A stretch of 64,000 nt of DNA from Limnephilus marmoratus (GCA_917880885.1 OU862922.1:23312627-23376626), one strand, 5' to 3'. Positions 33,556 through 44,639 are shown, counted from the first letter of the stretch. The notes: generated by a model not told the origin, from the sequence alone. A program made the numbers and translations.

Positions 33556-35395
33556 GAAAACATGGCTAATAGCTTTAATAAATATTTTATTGAAAGCATC
33601 ACTCAAATCAACAAATTAATACCCAACATTGTTGCTAACCCCATAAATGAAAATAAAGACTCAAACAAAGAATTATTGGTCTTCAGAAGAATAAATGCAG
33701 AATATTTATTTAAAGTCTTAAATGAAATTAAATCAAAGAATAGTTCAGATGGATTAACTATAAGTATAATAAGGGATGCTTTTCCAGTAATTGGATCTAC
33801 ACTATTAAATATTATTAATGAGACGATTGAAGAAGGAAAATTTCCACAGTCATGGAAACAATCTACCATTATACCGGTTCCGAAGATTAAAAATACCAGA
33901 AAATGTGAAGAATTTCGACCAATCAACACCTTACCAAAATATGAGCAGATTCTTGAAGTGATAATAAAAGAACAAATTTTACAATACCTAGATAAACACA
34001 ATATTCTATGCCAAGAGCAATCAGGATTCAGATCTAATAACTCGTGTGAAACAGCATTAAACGTAATTGTCGAAGAATGGAAGGAAGGAATGAATAGTAA
34101 TAAATTTATCTTAGCAATATTTTTAGACTTTCAAAGGGCATTCGAAACTATAGATCGAGAAATCTTAATAAGAAAACTTAAAGAAATTGGTTTCTCATCT
34201 ATAGCCATTAAATTAATAGAAGAGTATTTGAAAGACAGAAAACAGATAACAAAAATAAATAATCAATTCTCAAAACCAATGGAAAATAAATTAGGAGTAC
34301 CGCAGGGATCGGTCCTTGGACCCCTATTGTTCATACTCTATATTAATGACATGGTGAAAATATTTTCAAAATGCAAAGTACGACTTTTTGCCGATGATAC
34401 ACTTATATACTTAATTGGAGATAACTATGAAGAACTAATAAATATTTTAAATAATGAACTAGATGATGTATCAAGATGGCTAAAAATAAATAAGCTTAAA
34501 TTAAATACAAAAAAAAACAAAATGTATGGTGATTGGATATAAGAAGACATCCAGTGAAAGCAAAATTAAAATTGATGGTGAAATTATTGAAAATGTTTCT
34601 GAAATGAAATACTTAGGAGTCATATTAGATTCCAAACTAAACTTCAATAGATATGCCGAATATACCCACAAGAAAATTGGCAAAAAGATATCTTTTTTGG
34701 GAAGAATTCGGCCTAAAATTTCCAGAAAAACCGCCATCACCATTTACAATTCAATTATTGCTCCACACTTCAACTACTGTTCAAGTATCCTTTTCCTTTG
34801 TAATGAAAGAGAACAGAATAAATTTCAAATTCTCCAAAACAGAGCAATGCGAATAATACTCCGAAGAAACAGATTTTCAAAAATAATTAAAATGTTAAAG
34901 GAACTTAATTGGTTAACAGTGAAACAAATACTGACCTTGAACACGTTGATATTTATTCACAAAATATTAAACAACATGTTACCAAAATACTTCACAAATA
35001 AAATCGTATACAATAAGGACATTCACAGACATTACACAAGGACTTGCAAGGAAATAAGATTAAACAAAAAGGACAAAACGAATACGCAAAACAGTCTGCT
35101 GTACAAAGGAATTAAGTTATATAACACACTACCAGAAACTCTTAAGTCCTCACCAATTGAAAAGTTCAAGATGGATTGTAGGAGCTACATAAAACAAAAA
35201 CAAAAAATTTTGTGATTTCAAAAAATTTTGTGAATTTAAAATATTATAATTAAAAAAAAAAAAAAAATGCAATATGAAATATTATAATCAATTAGAAATT
35301 TGTAAACTTAAATGTACAAATTACTAAAATAAAATTCAAATAAAAAAATAAAAAAAAAAAATAATAATAATAATAAAACATTAATAAACTAACAT
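33556..35395 (+). mobile_element. LINE (CR1/Jockey-like), best copy in the window
   Basis: A 5'-truncated non-LTR retrotransposon about 1.84 kb long. It starts near MANSFNKYFIESI, lacks the upstream endonuclease, and keeps the reverse transcriptase and C-terminal region. The 3' part (35216-35380) is non-coding with an A15-type run and ends in A-rich (AAT)n sequence. A shorter relative is at 16505-17080. Its 3' end abuts a minus-strand RTE-like fragment. Confidence 0.9.
33562..35215 (+). pseudogene. reverse transcriptase of the LINE, one frameshift
   Basis: Two frames make up one protein remnant. The first (33562-34542, 326 codons) has the RT fingers and palm: SSDGLTISIIRDAFP, FRPINTLPKYEQILE, QSGFRSNNSCETAL, ILAIFLDFQRAFETID (catalytic Asp with a usual DFxxAFxxxD pattern), GVPQGSVLGPLLF and FADDT at 34387-34401. 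Both palm aspartates of FADD are intact. The frame is lost in an A9 run at 34509-34517 and continues in the next frame (34526-35215, 229 codons) with MKYLGVILDSKLNF and the thumb-like C-terminal region. A one-base expansion of the A run is the simplest cause. Enzyme role: copying element RNA at nicked chromosomal DNA (known for the class). Confidence 0.9.
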
Positions 35396-35930
35396 ACTAA
35401 CGCAAGTTTTCTACAGGGGTAGGCAGAGAGGACGGACCGCCAAACAACTCGGTCTTGGCACAATCTTCGGAAAATATTTTACTAACCGCCACACTTTTAG
35501 GCACATATTATGGAAAATACGCCTAGTTTTAACAATTACTACAAGAATGCATAGGTTCATAGTTTGGGTAAATTTTCTAAAATCTGTGCCTGATCAAAGT
35601 GCGGCGGTTAGTGGAATATTTACCCAACCTTCTTGCCTCATCCAGATTGATACATCATCTCGTACATACTCTTCCATTATTCTGACTTTTGACATGGCCC
35701 GACTCAAGTATCTGATTCACTTAATCGTGTCAAGTGACATGTATCCTCGGGCGTCCCCGACATCTCCTACCATTCTCATTTGCGTCATACTTACACCCTT
35801 TCATCGTTCATTCACTCTACGTACCCAAACATTCCGAGAAACCCTCTTCTAATCTTATTCATTACGTTTACATCAGCCTTGCGTTCTTTGCGGATCTCCC
35901 CATTTCTCACACAAAGTATAGTACATGCCA
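35396..35930 (-). mobile_element. RTE-like LINE 3' fragment with nested MITE
   Basis: Plus-strand text ACAGGGGTAGGCAGAGAGGA, CGGACCGCCAAAC and, further on, TGACATGGCCCGACTCAAGT parallels 56587-56850, the 3' coding end of an RTE-like element read on the minus strand. It is interrupted at 35469-35625 by a TIR element. The last part (35860-35930) resembles the region around 57270-57340 in opposite sense. Confidence 0.75.
35469..35625. mobile_element. 157-bp MITE inserted in RTE fragment
   Basis: The left end GGAAAATATTTTACTAACCG and the right end reverse complemented (GGGTAAATATTCCACTAACC) are similar, and the match continues through CGCCACAC/CGCCGCAC and AGGCACA for about 45 bases. Flanks AATCTTC (35462-35468) and AACCTTC (35626-35632) suggest a 7- to 8-bp duplication. 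The site is intact in the 56.6-kb RTE copy, which confirms the insertion boundary approximately. Confidence 0.65.
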
Positions 35931-36781
35931 AACTTTAATATCGACCTGACGTTGATACAGAAATCACCGCAATAGATGAGTTTAAGGTCAGAAAAGCGGC
36001 ATGCCTCCCAGCCCATGCCTTTCTCTGTAGCACGTATGTTTTACGCATCTCTCTCTTTCGCTTACGGTCATTGTAAAGTCAGTAAAGTGACGTACCTGCG
36101 AGAGAATGGATCTACCAAGTTCAGGTCGGCATTCAAGTTTGTCGCGTTCTGTACATTCATATCTTTTATTGCAGTATCCATTCCGCGTATTTGTTATTAG
36201 ATTTAGGTAAATTCTTCTTGTTATCTAGAATGACAGCTGTAAGTAAGTAACTACATTAATAAAGTGATCAATAAACGTAGATCGGACAGTTTCTGTCACA
36301 TCTTTGTTGCATAAGATATCATTTTACTTGAACTACGTACAATATACCGCTTGTATTTAAAATCCACATTTCTCAAAATCGCGGTTACAAACCCATGGGG
36401 TTCTGACTTCAAAAGTAAAGCCACCAGAAAAGACCTTTAAAAATCGGATTAATAGGTCATAGAGATAAACACACCTTGGCATAAAGGGAAGTTGTGATGG
36501 GGTCTGATCGATGGAGATTAATCTGAATTGATATTGATACACGGAGGGTCCGTAGTCAATGATTGTATTGATGCTTTACGTGCGAGGTGTCAAGGGTTAA
36601 CCGTCAGACAACAGTAAACCAGCCTATTTAGATATTTTCTTGGTGGGGTGATTTGGTGGTTTCAAAATAACCCGTCAATGCGTGTGCCATGTTACATTTT
36701 CAGGATACAGGAAAAAAATACAAGCATGTAAGTTTGTTTTATTTTTAAGGCAGTGAGTATGCATTTCCATAAAAATTCTAA
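35931..36781. other. nothing recognised
   Basis: No frame with motifs and no shared repeat was seen. Confidence 0.4.
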
Positions 36782-37346
36782 TCATCATCATTACCTAGTA
36801 TAAAATCTTTTAAACTATGCAACGGATTTTCATACGGTTTTTACCAATAGATAGAGTGATTGAAGAGGAATGTTTATATGTATAATACGTGTAAATTATA
36901 TTAGAGAAAAGCCGAGAAATTCGAAGAAAACATATTTTTGTGCGATTTAAAACGGCTGGCGGGCCGTAGGTACTATAGTGACTTTTGAAATTCGTTATAC
37001 GGAAGAAATTGGAAAATAGATGTCCTAGAGTAAGTAGGTATTTGATTTTCCCTTTTCAAACATCCAGTGTTGCATTGCAAGCATTGTATAATTAGTGGCG
37101 ATCGCTAACTATATTATTATACAAATAAAATTAAAAAAGTAAAAATAATATAGTTGATTCAAGAGGAAGGTTTATATCTATAATACATGCTTATTATAGT
37201 AGAGAAAAGCCGGGAAATTCAAATATTCAATTCAGGCAGCGGGCAGCGGGCAGCTGACAAGCGGATGGTGTGGATTTTATAAAGGTTTGGTAATGTAATG
37301 GCTTTGTGTTTCGTTAGCCACAACAACGTGTGGCCGGGTCTGCTAG
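36782..37346 (+). mobile_element. Helitron-like element, family H2, with internal duplication
   Basis: The start lies at one of the TC positions in ATCATCATCATTACCTAGTA, and the end is GTGTGGCCGGGTCTGCTAG, followed by T. A terminal CTAG before T with a GGCCACAC..GTGTGGCC-type hairpin just inside is the Helitron 3' signature (known). The minus-strand copy at 48425-48722 is about 270 bp shorter. The difference includes a repeated segment of about 75 bases (36858-36931 and 37154-37226) with about 220 bases of other sequence between. Confidence 0.7.
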
Positions 37347-37394
37347 TCTGATTTATAAATAAGGTTTATGCAAGAAGAAGAAGGAATACGTTAA

Positions 37395-37790
37395 TTGGAG
37401 ACACCAACAGCCTTACCACAGGTCACCCCAAGTGGTTCGTTAACTTTTGGTAACTTAGCAGGGGTGCCCGGGTTCATGGGGTGAGTTTTGTCTAGGTCTT
37501 GGAGACAGATGCTTTTGCCCACCTACTGTTTGGGGGGCCGGATCCGGAGGGACTGGTTGAGGGAGACATTTTGACCTCTCTAGCGGCACTTTCTCGACCC
37601 ATCTCCTTGCAACGCAGTGGGATGGATGGATTCATACGTACGTCACTTCTGAACACATAGACTTTCAGATTCCTTCCCACCCGTTCTACCTTTTCCTTCC
37701 CTGAAATTCCTCTTCTTCCTTTCTGTAAAAAAACCCTCCACACAGCATACCCAAAGATATAGAGGCTATAAGGTTTTTTTCTGTGTGGAG
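37395..37790 (+). repeat. RepA copy, 5' start missing
   Basis: Runs from ACCAACAGCCTTACC through AGCAGGGGTGCCCGGGTTCA and TCACTTCTGAACACA to CTGTGTGGAGATAATG. The inner hairpin arm is degraded (ATAGAGGCTATAAGG). An 83-codon frame on the opposite strand is a by-product. Confidence 0.8.
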
Positions 37791-38494
37791 ATAATGTTAT
37801 TAACTTTCAAACGCATATCATTTTTAATTTTTTTATTAAACGTAAAAGCCAGTAGTTATTAAAAGATTTATTGTTGGTTTATTTGGGTCAAAATTTGATA
37901 ATAATGACTTCTTCTAATAGTGCAAAATTATTTTGTGGTAACATTTTAAAATTATTAAAATTAAAAAATAAATAAATGTTAAATTATTAAATTATTAAAA
38001 TTATTTATTTTTTAACATTTTTTTGATAATAATGATTGCAATTTTTTTTTTAATTTTGTGATGAGTGTGGGCACTTCTTCTTTCAAGCTTAAAAATTTAA
38101 AATAGTTAGGTAAAACTTTTGTCTTCGCCTCTTTAAGCTTTGTTCGATGTCAAGAATTGAAAATACTACACATATTGTATATTATGAAGATTAAAAAAAT
38201 ACACCATGTTTCGTGATCCAAAAGTCTAATCCTTAAATTAAAACCTTAAATTTCACATCCAGAAATTATGAAATGAATTACGAAATTTTCATTTTGATCA
38301 ACTCTTACGGTGATGTATGGGGTCAAGCAGTTTAAGAGAGATATAGTGCGTGCAAATGGGCTAGAATCAAAATGCACTAAGTCAGTGGCAACATCAGTTC
38401 CAAATCTATATAATATATTCAGTAATATTAAAAAAAATCGAACGAAATACTAACATTATAAAACTTTTCACGTTTTCGAAAAAGGGCGCAATTT
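37791..38494. other. very AT-rich, nothing recognised
   Basis: The stretch 37960-38040 is an imperfect A/T palindrome (AAAAAATAAATAAATG mirrored by ATTTATTTTTT). No element ends could be fixed. Confidence 0.4.
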
Positions 38495-38888
38495 ATATTT
38501 TTGAGCCTACCCCACATGAGTACCAACTGCTCCCAACAGTCTGGAGTCAGTGAGACTATGGTATCCTCAATTGGGATAATTTTGAGGTAGAAGATAGTGG
38601 GGAGGAGGAAGTTGGGAAAGTACGTACCTAGGTATTCAGATTAGTGACCGGACAACTCAGAATGAGATCAACTCAGAACCTCCAAAAGTCATTAAGAGTG
38701 AAAAAAAAGATATAAAAATTGAAGAAATATGTTTCGTTACGTTAGGGTTATGGGCCATTTCAAAATGATTTTTTTTTCAGCTTTTTAAGACTTTTCAAAG
38801 AGGTGTTGAGTTGACATACTTCTGAGTTTGCATGGAACCTTCAGAACTGATCACCTAACACGGCTAAAGCAATTTCAAGCAACGTTTT
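38495..38888 (+). repeat. R3 dispersed repeat, copy 3, split by a MITE
   Basis: CCAACTGCTCCCAACAGTCT, GTCAGTGAGACTATGGTATC and TCAATTGGGATAATTTTGAG match 9410-9330 in reverse. After the MITE at 38643-38839 the repeat resumes with GATCACCTAACACGGCTAAA and GCAATTTCAAGCAACG. Confidence 0.75.
38643..38839 (+). mobile_element. Mutator-like MITE, copy 4
   Basis: GTGACCGGACAACTCAGAAT to TCTGAGTTTGCATGGAACC, inserted in R3. The empty site is visible by comparison with 9245-9260 and 31840-31860, which read through without the element. TTCAGA on both sides is part of the duplication. Confidence 0.8.
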
Positions 38889-39525
38889 GAATACTAGCTT
38901 ACAAATCTGGAGTACATCGGAATCTAGATAACTATGCTGAAAGACTCGCTCACTTTAGAGAAATCTCACTCGTCAAAAGAAGACACATTTCAGATTTGAT
39001 TTGATTTCCCTGTTTAAAATCATAAACAACATTTATGATTCATTTTTAATTAATCAATTTAATCTTAATATAAGGCCGAAATTCACGAGAAACCTTGAAA
39101 CCTTTTGGATCGATACTTACCGTATTAATACAAGTTTCTTCAAACCAACCTCGAGCATGACTCGGTTATACAATAAATATTGCAATCATGAAGACTTAGA
39201 TGTATTTTCAAACTCATTTGCTACCTTCAGAAGGAAATTATACTTGCATATCCCTGATGATCTCCTCACCTAGACCTATAAAATGTGTAAAAATGTATGT
39301 ATATGTTCATGTGGGAATATATTTTGTAATTATTGATTCTTCTTGTTTTATGTATGTACTTTAATTTATTATTATGTATTACAACTAAAGAATGTTGTGA
39401 TGAATGGTGTGCTCACCTCTTATTGGAATTATCACTGTAATCATATTAAAATTGTTAACTGATGTAATAATTATGTGTGATATATTCTGTTGGCGAGCCA
39501 ACACATAATAATAAAAAAATAAAAG
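38888..39525 (+). mobile_element. LINE 3' fragment with palindromic 3' end
   Basis: Encodes NLDNYAERLAHFREISLVKR then RHISDLI, and in a shifted frame ISLFKIINNIYDSFL to HIPDDLLT (stop at about 39274). The shift coincides with a repeated ATTTG at 38993-39003, a simple 5-bp tandem duplication. Just before the A-rich 3' end lies TGTTGGCGAGCCAACA (39490-39505), a perfect 7-bp-stem hairpin, followed by CATAATAATAAAAAAATAAA. The catalytic RT domain is missing. Confidence 0.8.
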
Positions 39526-39941
39526 ACGATACTAAAAACAAATTTATAAGTATTTTGTTATGCTTCCTGCGTATCTTGCAGATAAAATTCATTTTTTAAT
39601 CCACCCTCCAATTTTACGAAAAAAAATCACAAAGAGCATTGTGTTCCGGGTTAAGGGCGATTTTTAACGGGGATAAGAAATGAAAAAAAAAAAACATTTC
39701 GAAGGCAAGAAAAAAGCATATAAAAAGCGGGGAAAATCATGTGTGAATAAAAAGTAGGGGAATCCATAAGCTAGGAACAGCATGCCTTGTTTGAGTATTT
39801 CACGGTGAAGATGATGCGAGTTTTGGGGAGGAAAGGATTAGGATCACAGCATGGAAGAAGAGATTTGCGAACAGAAGCAAAGAAGATTGATTGTAAACGG
39901 TTATATTATACAAGAAGGCATTCATTTTGATGGAACAATAA
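39526..39941. other. nothing recognised
   Basis: Unassigned sequence. The stretch GAAGAGATTTGCGAACAG..AAAGAAGATTGA (39853-39890) faintly recalls LINE C-terminal coding sequence but is not callable. Confidence 0.35.
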
Positions 39942-40405
39942 TCTTATATATAAAAATGAATCGCTGAATGTGTTGCTAAGCGCATAACTTTCGAACGACT
40001 GCACCAAATTGGATGATTTTTTTTTGTGTGTTCGTTATTATCAGGACAAGGTTTTTATAAAACTTCTGGTGAGCTCTGGCATTATGAAATTTGTATAAAA
40101 AAAATTCTATTGGTGGCACGAGAGGTTTTAAAACTGAATGTATGGAAAGCGGGAGGGAGGGAGGGGGAGGCCAACCTGGGAGGGGGGAGGGGAACTCGGG
40201 AGGGAGTTTCGTGGGATGGGAGAAGGGGGGGGGGGGTGGAGTGGGGAGAAGGAAGGTGGATGTGACGGAGTGGGAACGCAAGAGAGGAAGAGGACGCAGG
40301 AGAAGAAGGGGAGTCGGAAGGGGAACGGTACGAATGGGAAAGGACACTCAAGGAGAAACAATTTCTTTATTAAATGGCATAGCAACGCATGCCGGGACCA
40401 GCTAG
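39942..40405 (+). mobile_element. non-autonomous Helitron, family H1, copy 1
   Basis: Starts TCTTATATATAAAAATGAAT after an A and ends GGGACCAGCTAG before a T, with a GGCAT..ATGCC hairpin (GGCATAGCAACGCATGCC) about 8 bases upstream of CTAG. These are the Helitron end signals: 5' TC, 3' hairpin plus CTRR, insertion between A and T (known). The middle (40140-40345) is an almost pure purine tract with many G3-G4 groups. Frames of 79 to 123 codons on both strands are low-complexity by-products of this tract. No Rep/helicase is encoded. Confidence 0.85.
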
Positions 40406-40494
40406 TATTTTTATAAAATATTAAACGTTGTACTATAAAATAAAGTCGGAATCTTAACGACGACGTAAGGGAAGAAGGCATGTGCAAAAAAATA

Positions 40495-40700
40495 CAAGCG
40501 TGCAGTTCACACGCGGTATAAGTGAAACCTTCTGAAAACTAAAGTAGTCAAGAGTGGGTAGGCCATGAAGCACCGCACAAAGAGGAGACCGATTATACTA
40601 TCTCATTCTCTCGCAGGTTGTGTCTGTCTCTTTTTAGTGTAGCTTTTTCGTTTCATCGAGTTTCAAATCATAACGGTGCTAAAGATGTTTTAAATTCAAA
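40495..40700. repeat. repeat shared with 20140-20480
   Basis: CGTGCAGTTCACACGCG at the left and GTTTCATCGAGTTTCAAATC, ATAACGGTGCTAAAGA at the right match the outer blocks of 20140-20480. The central 120 bases differ, and the tRNA-like block of that copy is absent. Confidence 0.5.
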
Positions 40701-40942
40701 AACATGCAGACCTACATATGGTCAAATTTGAAATAGAAGGTCTAGAAAATGGATCTTTCCGCGGGGTACATTTTAATTAATTCTGATAAATGTATTACTA
40801 AAATCTCAGTTGTTTCTAACTGAATCCCCGGGGAAGTTGATAATTTATCGTCTAGAAAAATAAAATCGGGTGCTCACCGCTAATCTTATACGTAATATTT
40901 TTTTTTACAATTTTTTCTAAACGTTTTAGTCTTGCAGCGTCT

Positions 40943-41330
40943 TAATTTATTTATTTATTACACGCCCTAGTGGGCTTTTCTTATAAATTTTTATAAACTA
41001 TTTGTATCAGAGTAAATACTTACAAATTTAAACAATAAATAAAAATATAAAGATAATGACAAAAAAGGTTGCTACAAAACACAAAACAAAATACACAGAT
41101 AAAGATGTAAACAGAAACTAAGAATCCTCACGCAAATAATTGAATTTAAAAAATTCTACAAAACAACATAGTAGTAGCATAGAAGTTATTTGGTAGGTAA
41201 ATAGGTCTATTTGTATCTAGAACAAAGTGATAGAATATACAACATTTATACCGATTAGTTTTAAGATGAAATACGTCGCCCAGATCAGAATATTATTAAT
41301 ACTTGGGTCTCGGTATAATTTTAAGTGGGT
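40943..41330 (-). mobile_element. LINE 3' fragment, same family as 60620-61260
   Basis: On the minus strand TTTCATCTTAAAACTAATCG, TATAAA and TGTTGTATATTCTATCAC closely match 60975-61020. The 3' end has AAAAGCCCACTAGGGCG and an (AAAT)n tail (40945-40960). Strongly 5'-truncated, with only the last few dozen codons left. Confidence 0.8.
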
Positions 41331-41486
41331 AATACAATTTTGAACAGTTTATTCGTATCCATACTATATTACGAATTTCTAAATTACAAATAATCGCACC
41401 ACGTTCATGCCCTCGCTAAACTATTTCTAGTACCCACCTCTATACCTGTATCCTTCATTAAAATGATTAATTTTCGTTTTTTTAAA

Positions 41487-41657
41487 AAAGCTTCAAACAG
41501 AAGGTTCAGATGGACATAATTACCCTCAGAGCTTATGTCGTATTTGGGGATGCTGGGTGGAGGGTCTTTTAAAGGAAAGGAGGGATGGGAAGTTCTGGGA
41601 AGGAAAAAGGTATGAGGAGTGGGTAGGAATTTGGGGGTCAGTGGGTTCATGAGAGAC
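41487..41657 (-). repeat. RepA 3'-end fragment
   Basis: GGGATGCTGGGTGGAGGGTC, GGGAAGTTCTGGGAAGGAAA and GAGTGGGTAGGAATTTGGGG are RepA blocks. The outer arm is mutated to CTTCAAACAG, so the hairpin is partly lost. The 81-codon minus frame here is not conserved. Confidence 0.75.
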
Positions 41658-41679
41658 AGCTCAGATTAATTAATCGTTC

Positions 41680-42020
41680 ATAATAATAATAATTGGATAA
41701 TTTGTAGAGCGACGTTTTTGTGAAAAATCACCTCAAGGGCGCTTTACAATTTATTATGAATCTTACGCTCTATCTAATTTTATTATTTACAAATAGATAC
41801 AGAAACATACTTACCTGCAGGACACTTCCGATAAAACACACTTTGTTAGAAAGTTTATGCTTGGGGAAGATACGACTTTGCATGTGGAGGACATTATATT
41901 TAAAACATTGGACATTGCCTTTGCTACCCTCATCAATGTAGATTTTACATTTATATATATAAGAAGATTAATGCCAAAGTTGAGTTCATATTTATTTTGA
42001 AAGACTGGAGAATTTTGAAG
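41680..42020 (-). repeat. (ATT)n-tailed retroposon, copy 2
   Basis: Its tail reads (AAT)n on the plus strand at 41680-41695, followed by TTGGATAATTTGTAGAGCGA and GTGAAAAATCACCTCAAGGG. The body includes ACACTTCCGATAAAACACAC and GAAAGTTTATGCTTGGGGAA, shared with 47220 and with the inverse of 63940-63990. It is the fullest copy. Confidence 0.8.
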
Positions 42021-42099
42021 ATGAACAACCGTCACGTCACTTTAAACAATAACGAAGAAAGGATATTAACTTTCCCGTATATTGAATCGTACTATTAAT

Positions 42100-42265
42100 C
42101 ATCAAAAATGCTAATTTCGGTTGCGTGTCTGTCTGTAACTCCGGTTCAATGAAATCTATAACTCGGTTGTGCTATGAATTTAAGTGTCACGTTCAAAATC
42201 GGAACTGATTGTAATAAAGTGATATATCGATAAAATACCTACCTACAATGTAATATTTTTTTAAC
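42100..42265 (+). repeat. diverged repeat shared with 29940-30095
   Basis: GCTAATTTCGGTTGCGTG, GTAACTCCGGTTCAATGAAA, GAATTTAAGTGTCACGTTCA and CGGAACTGATTGTAATAAAG are in the same order as in the reverse complement of 29940-30095. Confidence 0.55.
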
Positions 42266-43276
42266 AACTTTTTTTGATAAAAATTTCATTGTAATTTTTT
42301 AGTAATTTTTCTTTAGTAATTCTTTAGAATTTTTTTAGTATCTAACCATGATAATATATAAGTTTTTTTTTTTTAATTAGAAAATTATTTTAAGAATAAA
42401 TTCTATTATTTGAAACGTCTTTTGTTTATATTTCTTAGGGTTAATCTTGAAAATTAAAGTCGTGATTGGAGATTCTTCATGTGTCTACACTTTTCAAACA
42501 TACAATTATAATATCCGGTGATTTTTCACGAGTCTGTGCAAGTTATATAATAATTCCAAATGGGCGCATGTGTAACAGATTGGGTGCATTACAAAAAGCA
42601 GTGTTGAAAAGGATTAAAAATGTTTTCGAGCCAGAAAGAAGCTTATTGACAAATATTGTTGTCACCAATCATTTTATTTGCACAACTGATCCTACCTGAT
42701 TTTTTGTCAAAAATTCGCACGATTTCTGACAGTAAGTGACAGCTTAAGATTGTAATCTTTATCATTGTGATTTCTAAAATATATTTATTAAAAAAACTGA
42801 TAAGTAGGTGCCTAGTGCCTACCTAGCAAGAAAAGTATTACCCAATGATTGAATCAATTCATTTTTTATCTTGTTGTACAATAAATCGTTAGGATTCGCT
42901 GAAATGAGGGGAAATAATATAATATTTTATATTTCGGACATTCTATAGATAAAAGATAAAAAGTCGGTTTCTGAGAATGAATGTTCTCTCAAGTCTATCA
43001 TAACTAAGGAAGGTTCCCTGGGCGGAGTATTGTGATGTTTGATGTAAAGAATAATGACTTATTCAATTTGGGAGGGGACCATTCAACACGATATCATCAA
43101 GAAGGATCCTAAATTGAATGAAGATACTTGCTTCTTTTGCAGTCAACCTCCCTCCGGACAAATCAAATGGGATTCATCCCTTGGATGTAGGAAGGGATTC
43201 TTAGAGTTATTTGTTCAATATAGTACTAAAGCATAAATGCATTGTTGACTCAAGGCTCCCTTATAATAATACTAAC
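42266..43276. other. nothing recognised
   Basis: Frames at 42466-42699 and 43054-43236 have no motifs. AT-rich. Confidence 0.4.
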
Positions 43277-43476
43277 TGAAATCCCTGGCGTTGTCTGGGC
43301 TTTACGCAAAGTTTTTCGAAATTTCATTTTGACACTGACTTTTTTCATGTTTTGAAGGTCAAGTATGCAAAATTTCGTCAATCTCGAAAAAAAACAAAGC
43401 CACTCCGGCATCACCCGTCCACCACCCGTCCGCTGCCCCCAGCAGACGCTTTTCTTTATATAAATAGATAGATATA
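43277..43476 (-). mobile_element. possible small Helitron-like element
   Basis: The minus strand ends GCCCAGACAACGCCAGGGAT then TTCAGTTAG before T, resembling a hairpin followed by a degraded CTAG. The opposite end is TCTATCTATTTATATAAAGA, resembling Helitron 5' ends. Short and decayed, so only a candidate. Confidence 0.35.
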
Positions 43477-44639
43477 TGCTTGTACTATATTTATGCTAAA
43501 TAATACACACAAACTAAGTGCATAAAACTGAACAAAGTGCATTCGTACGCAAGGGCGGCTGGTCGCACAATATGTTTGTGTGCAGCACTGGCAAATTATA
43601 ATGGCTGAATTTACTTTATTTGCTTACTGAAGACCATAAAATCTCTAATTTAAATCTGTAAAATCTCTAGTTTTAATTCTCTAATTTAATCATTTCAAAA
43701 TATTAGTTACCAATATGAATAGCTTGTACCTACATAGCGCGGCCGCCGAGCACCCTCGTATTGGCGGTGTGCATTCGTTTACAAGCGGATCAAATCATGT
43801 GTTTGTAAGTGATGTTTAAAACATTCAAAGCGCGTCGATTTCGCTATCTGTACCAGAATTTGGCTCGAATCCGTGTGCCACCCGCAACCGACATAATCCG
43901 ATTCTTGTCGAAGTTTTCCGATTGACCATGAACCCATGACCCGAGGTGACACGAATACAATCGAATTTCGGCGAAGATCATAATATGTAGATCAGTCTAG
44001 CGGCGCGGCGTTATATTGACCCGTGACGTGATAATTGTCATTGTTTTGTTTTTTTTTTGTATTGATTGTGTTAAATACTAATAATATAATTTGTTAATAT
44101 ATTATTTTATTAGCAAAATGATTGCAACTAGTGTTGAATATAAGAGGAAATAACAGTTTGTTTGAAAATAAATTAAAAATTAAAAATTCCTAATTAATAA
44201 TTTTTTGTCATAAGTAGGTACGGATTATCAATTGTCAGTGAACCACCACATTCTCAAGGCAGCGGCCGCCACTGCTCGTATGCACATTTTAATACAGACC
44301 ATGTAGAACTCAATTATGTATGACATAGAAAATAATATATGTACGTAAATGTATTCGTGACTGAATAGACAGTTATAAGGCCATTATATAATTTCCCCAC
44401 AGGGACAGTACCGTGAAGGAACTCCACACTGCTCTGTCTTGAGTCTTAACCTTACTTTATTAACTCTTTGTGATTCATATATTCTCTAGTATGTAGTATT
44501 TCAGGAAAATGAATAAATAAACAATTTAGTGTCGCTTTGAGTTTTAACTTTCAAGTAACTACCTGCAACCTTAAGGACACGTTGCTCGCCAAACTAACAA
44601 ATATAGTATTTTGTTTTAATATTACCCACACTCAGGCAG
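43477..44639. other. nothing recognised; two GCGGCCGC-containing patches
   Basis: GCGGCCGCC occurs at about 43740 and 44264, each followed within a few bases by CTCGTAT. This might mark a diverged direct repeat. No gene can be supported. Confidence 0.35.

Noticed and set aside
33603..34001. 132-residue protein antisense to the LINE
   Set aside because: Shadow frame of the reverse transcriptase coding sequence.
40026..40487. Several overlapping Gly/Arg- or Pro-rich proteins of 79 to 123 residues
   Set aside because: They come from a low-complexity purine tract inside a Helitron and occur in all frames.
43738..44290. CpG-island-like promoter at the two GCGGCCGC sites
   Set aside because: The GC-rich patches are only tens of bases long with no associated frame or transcript signal.
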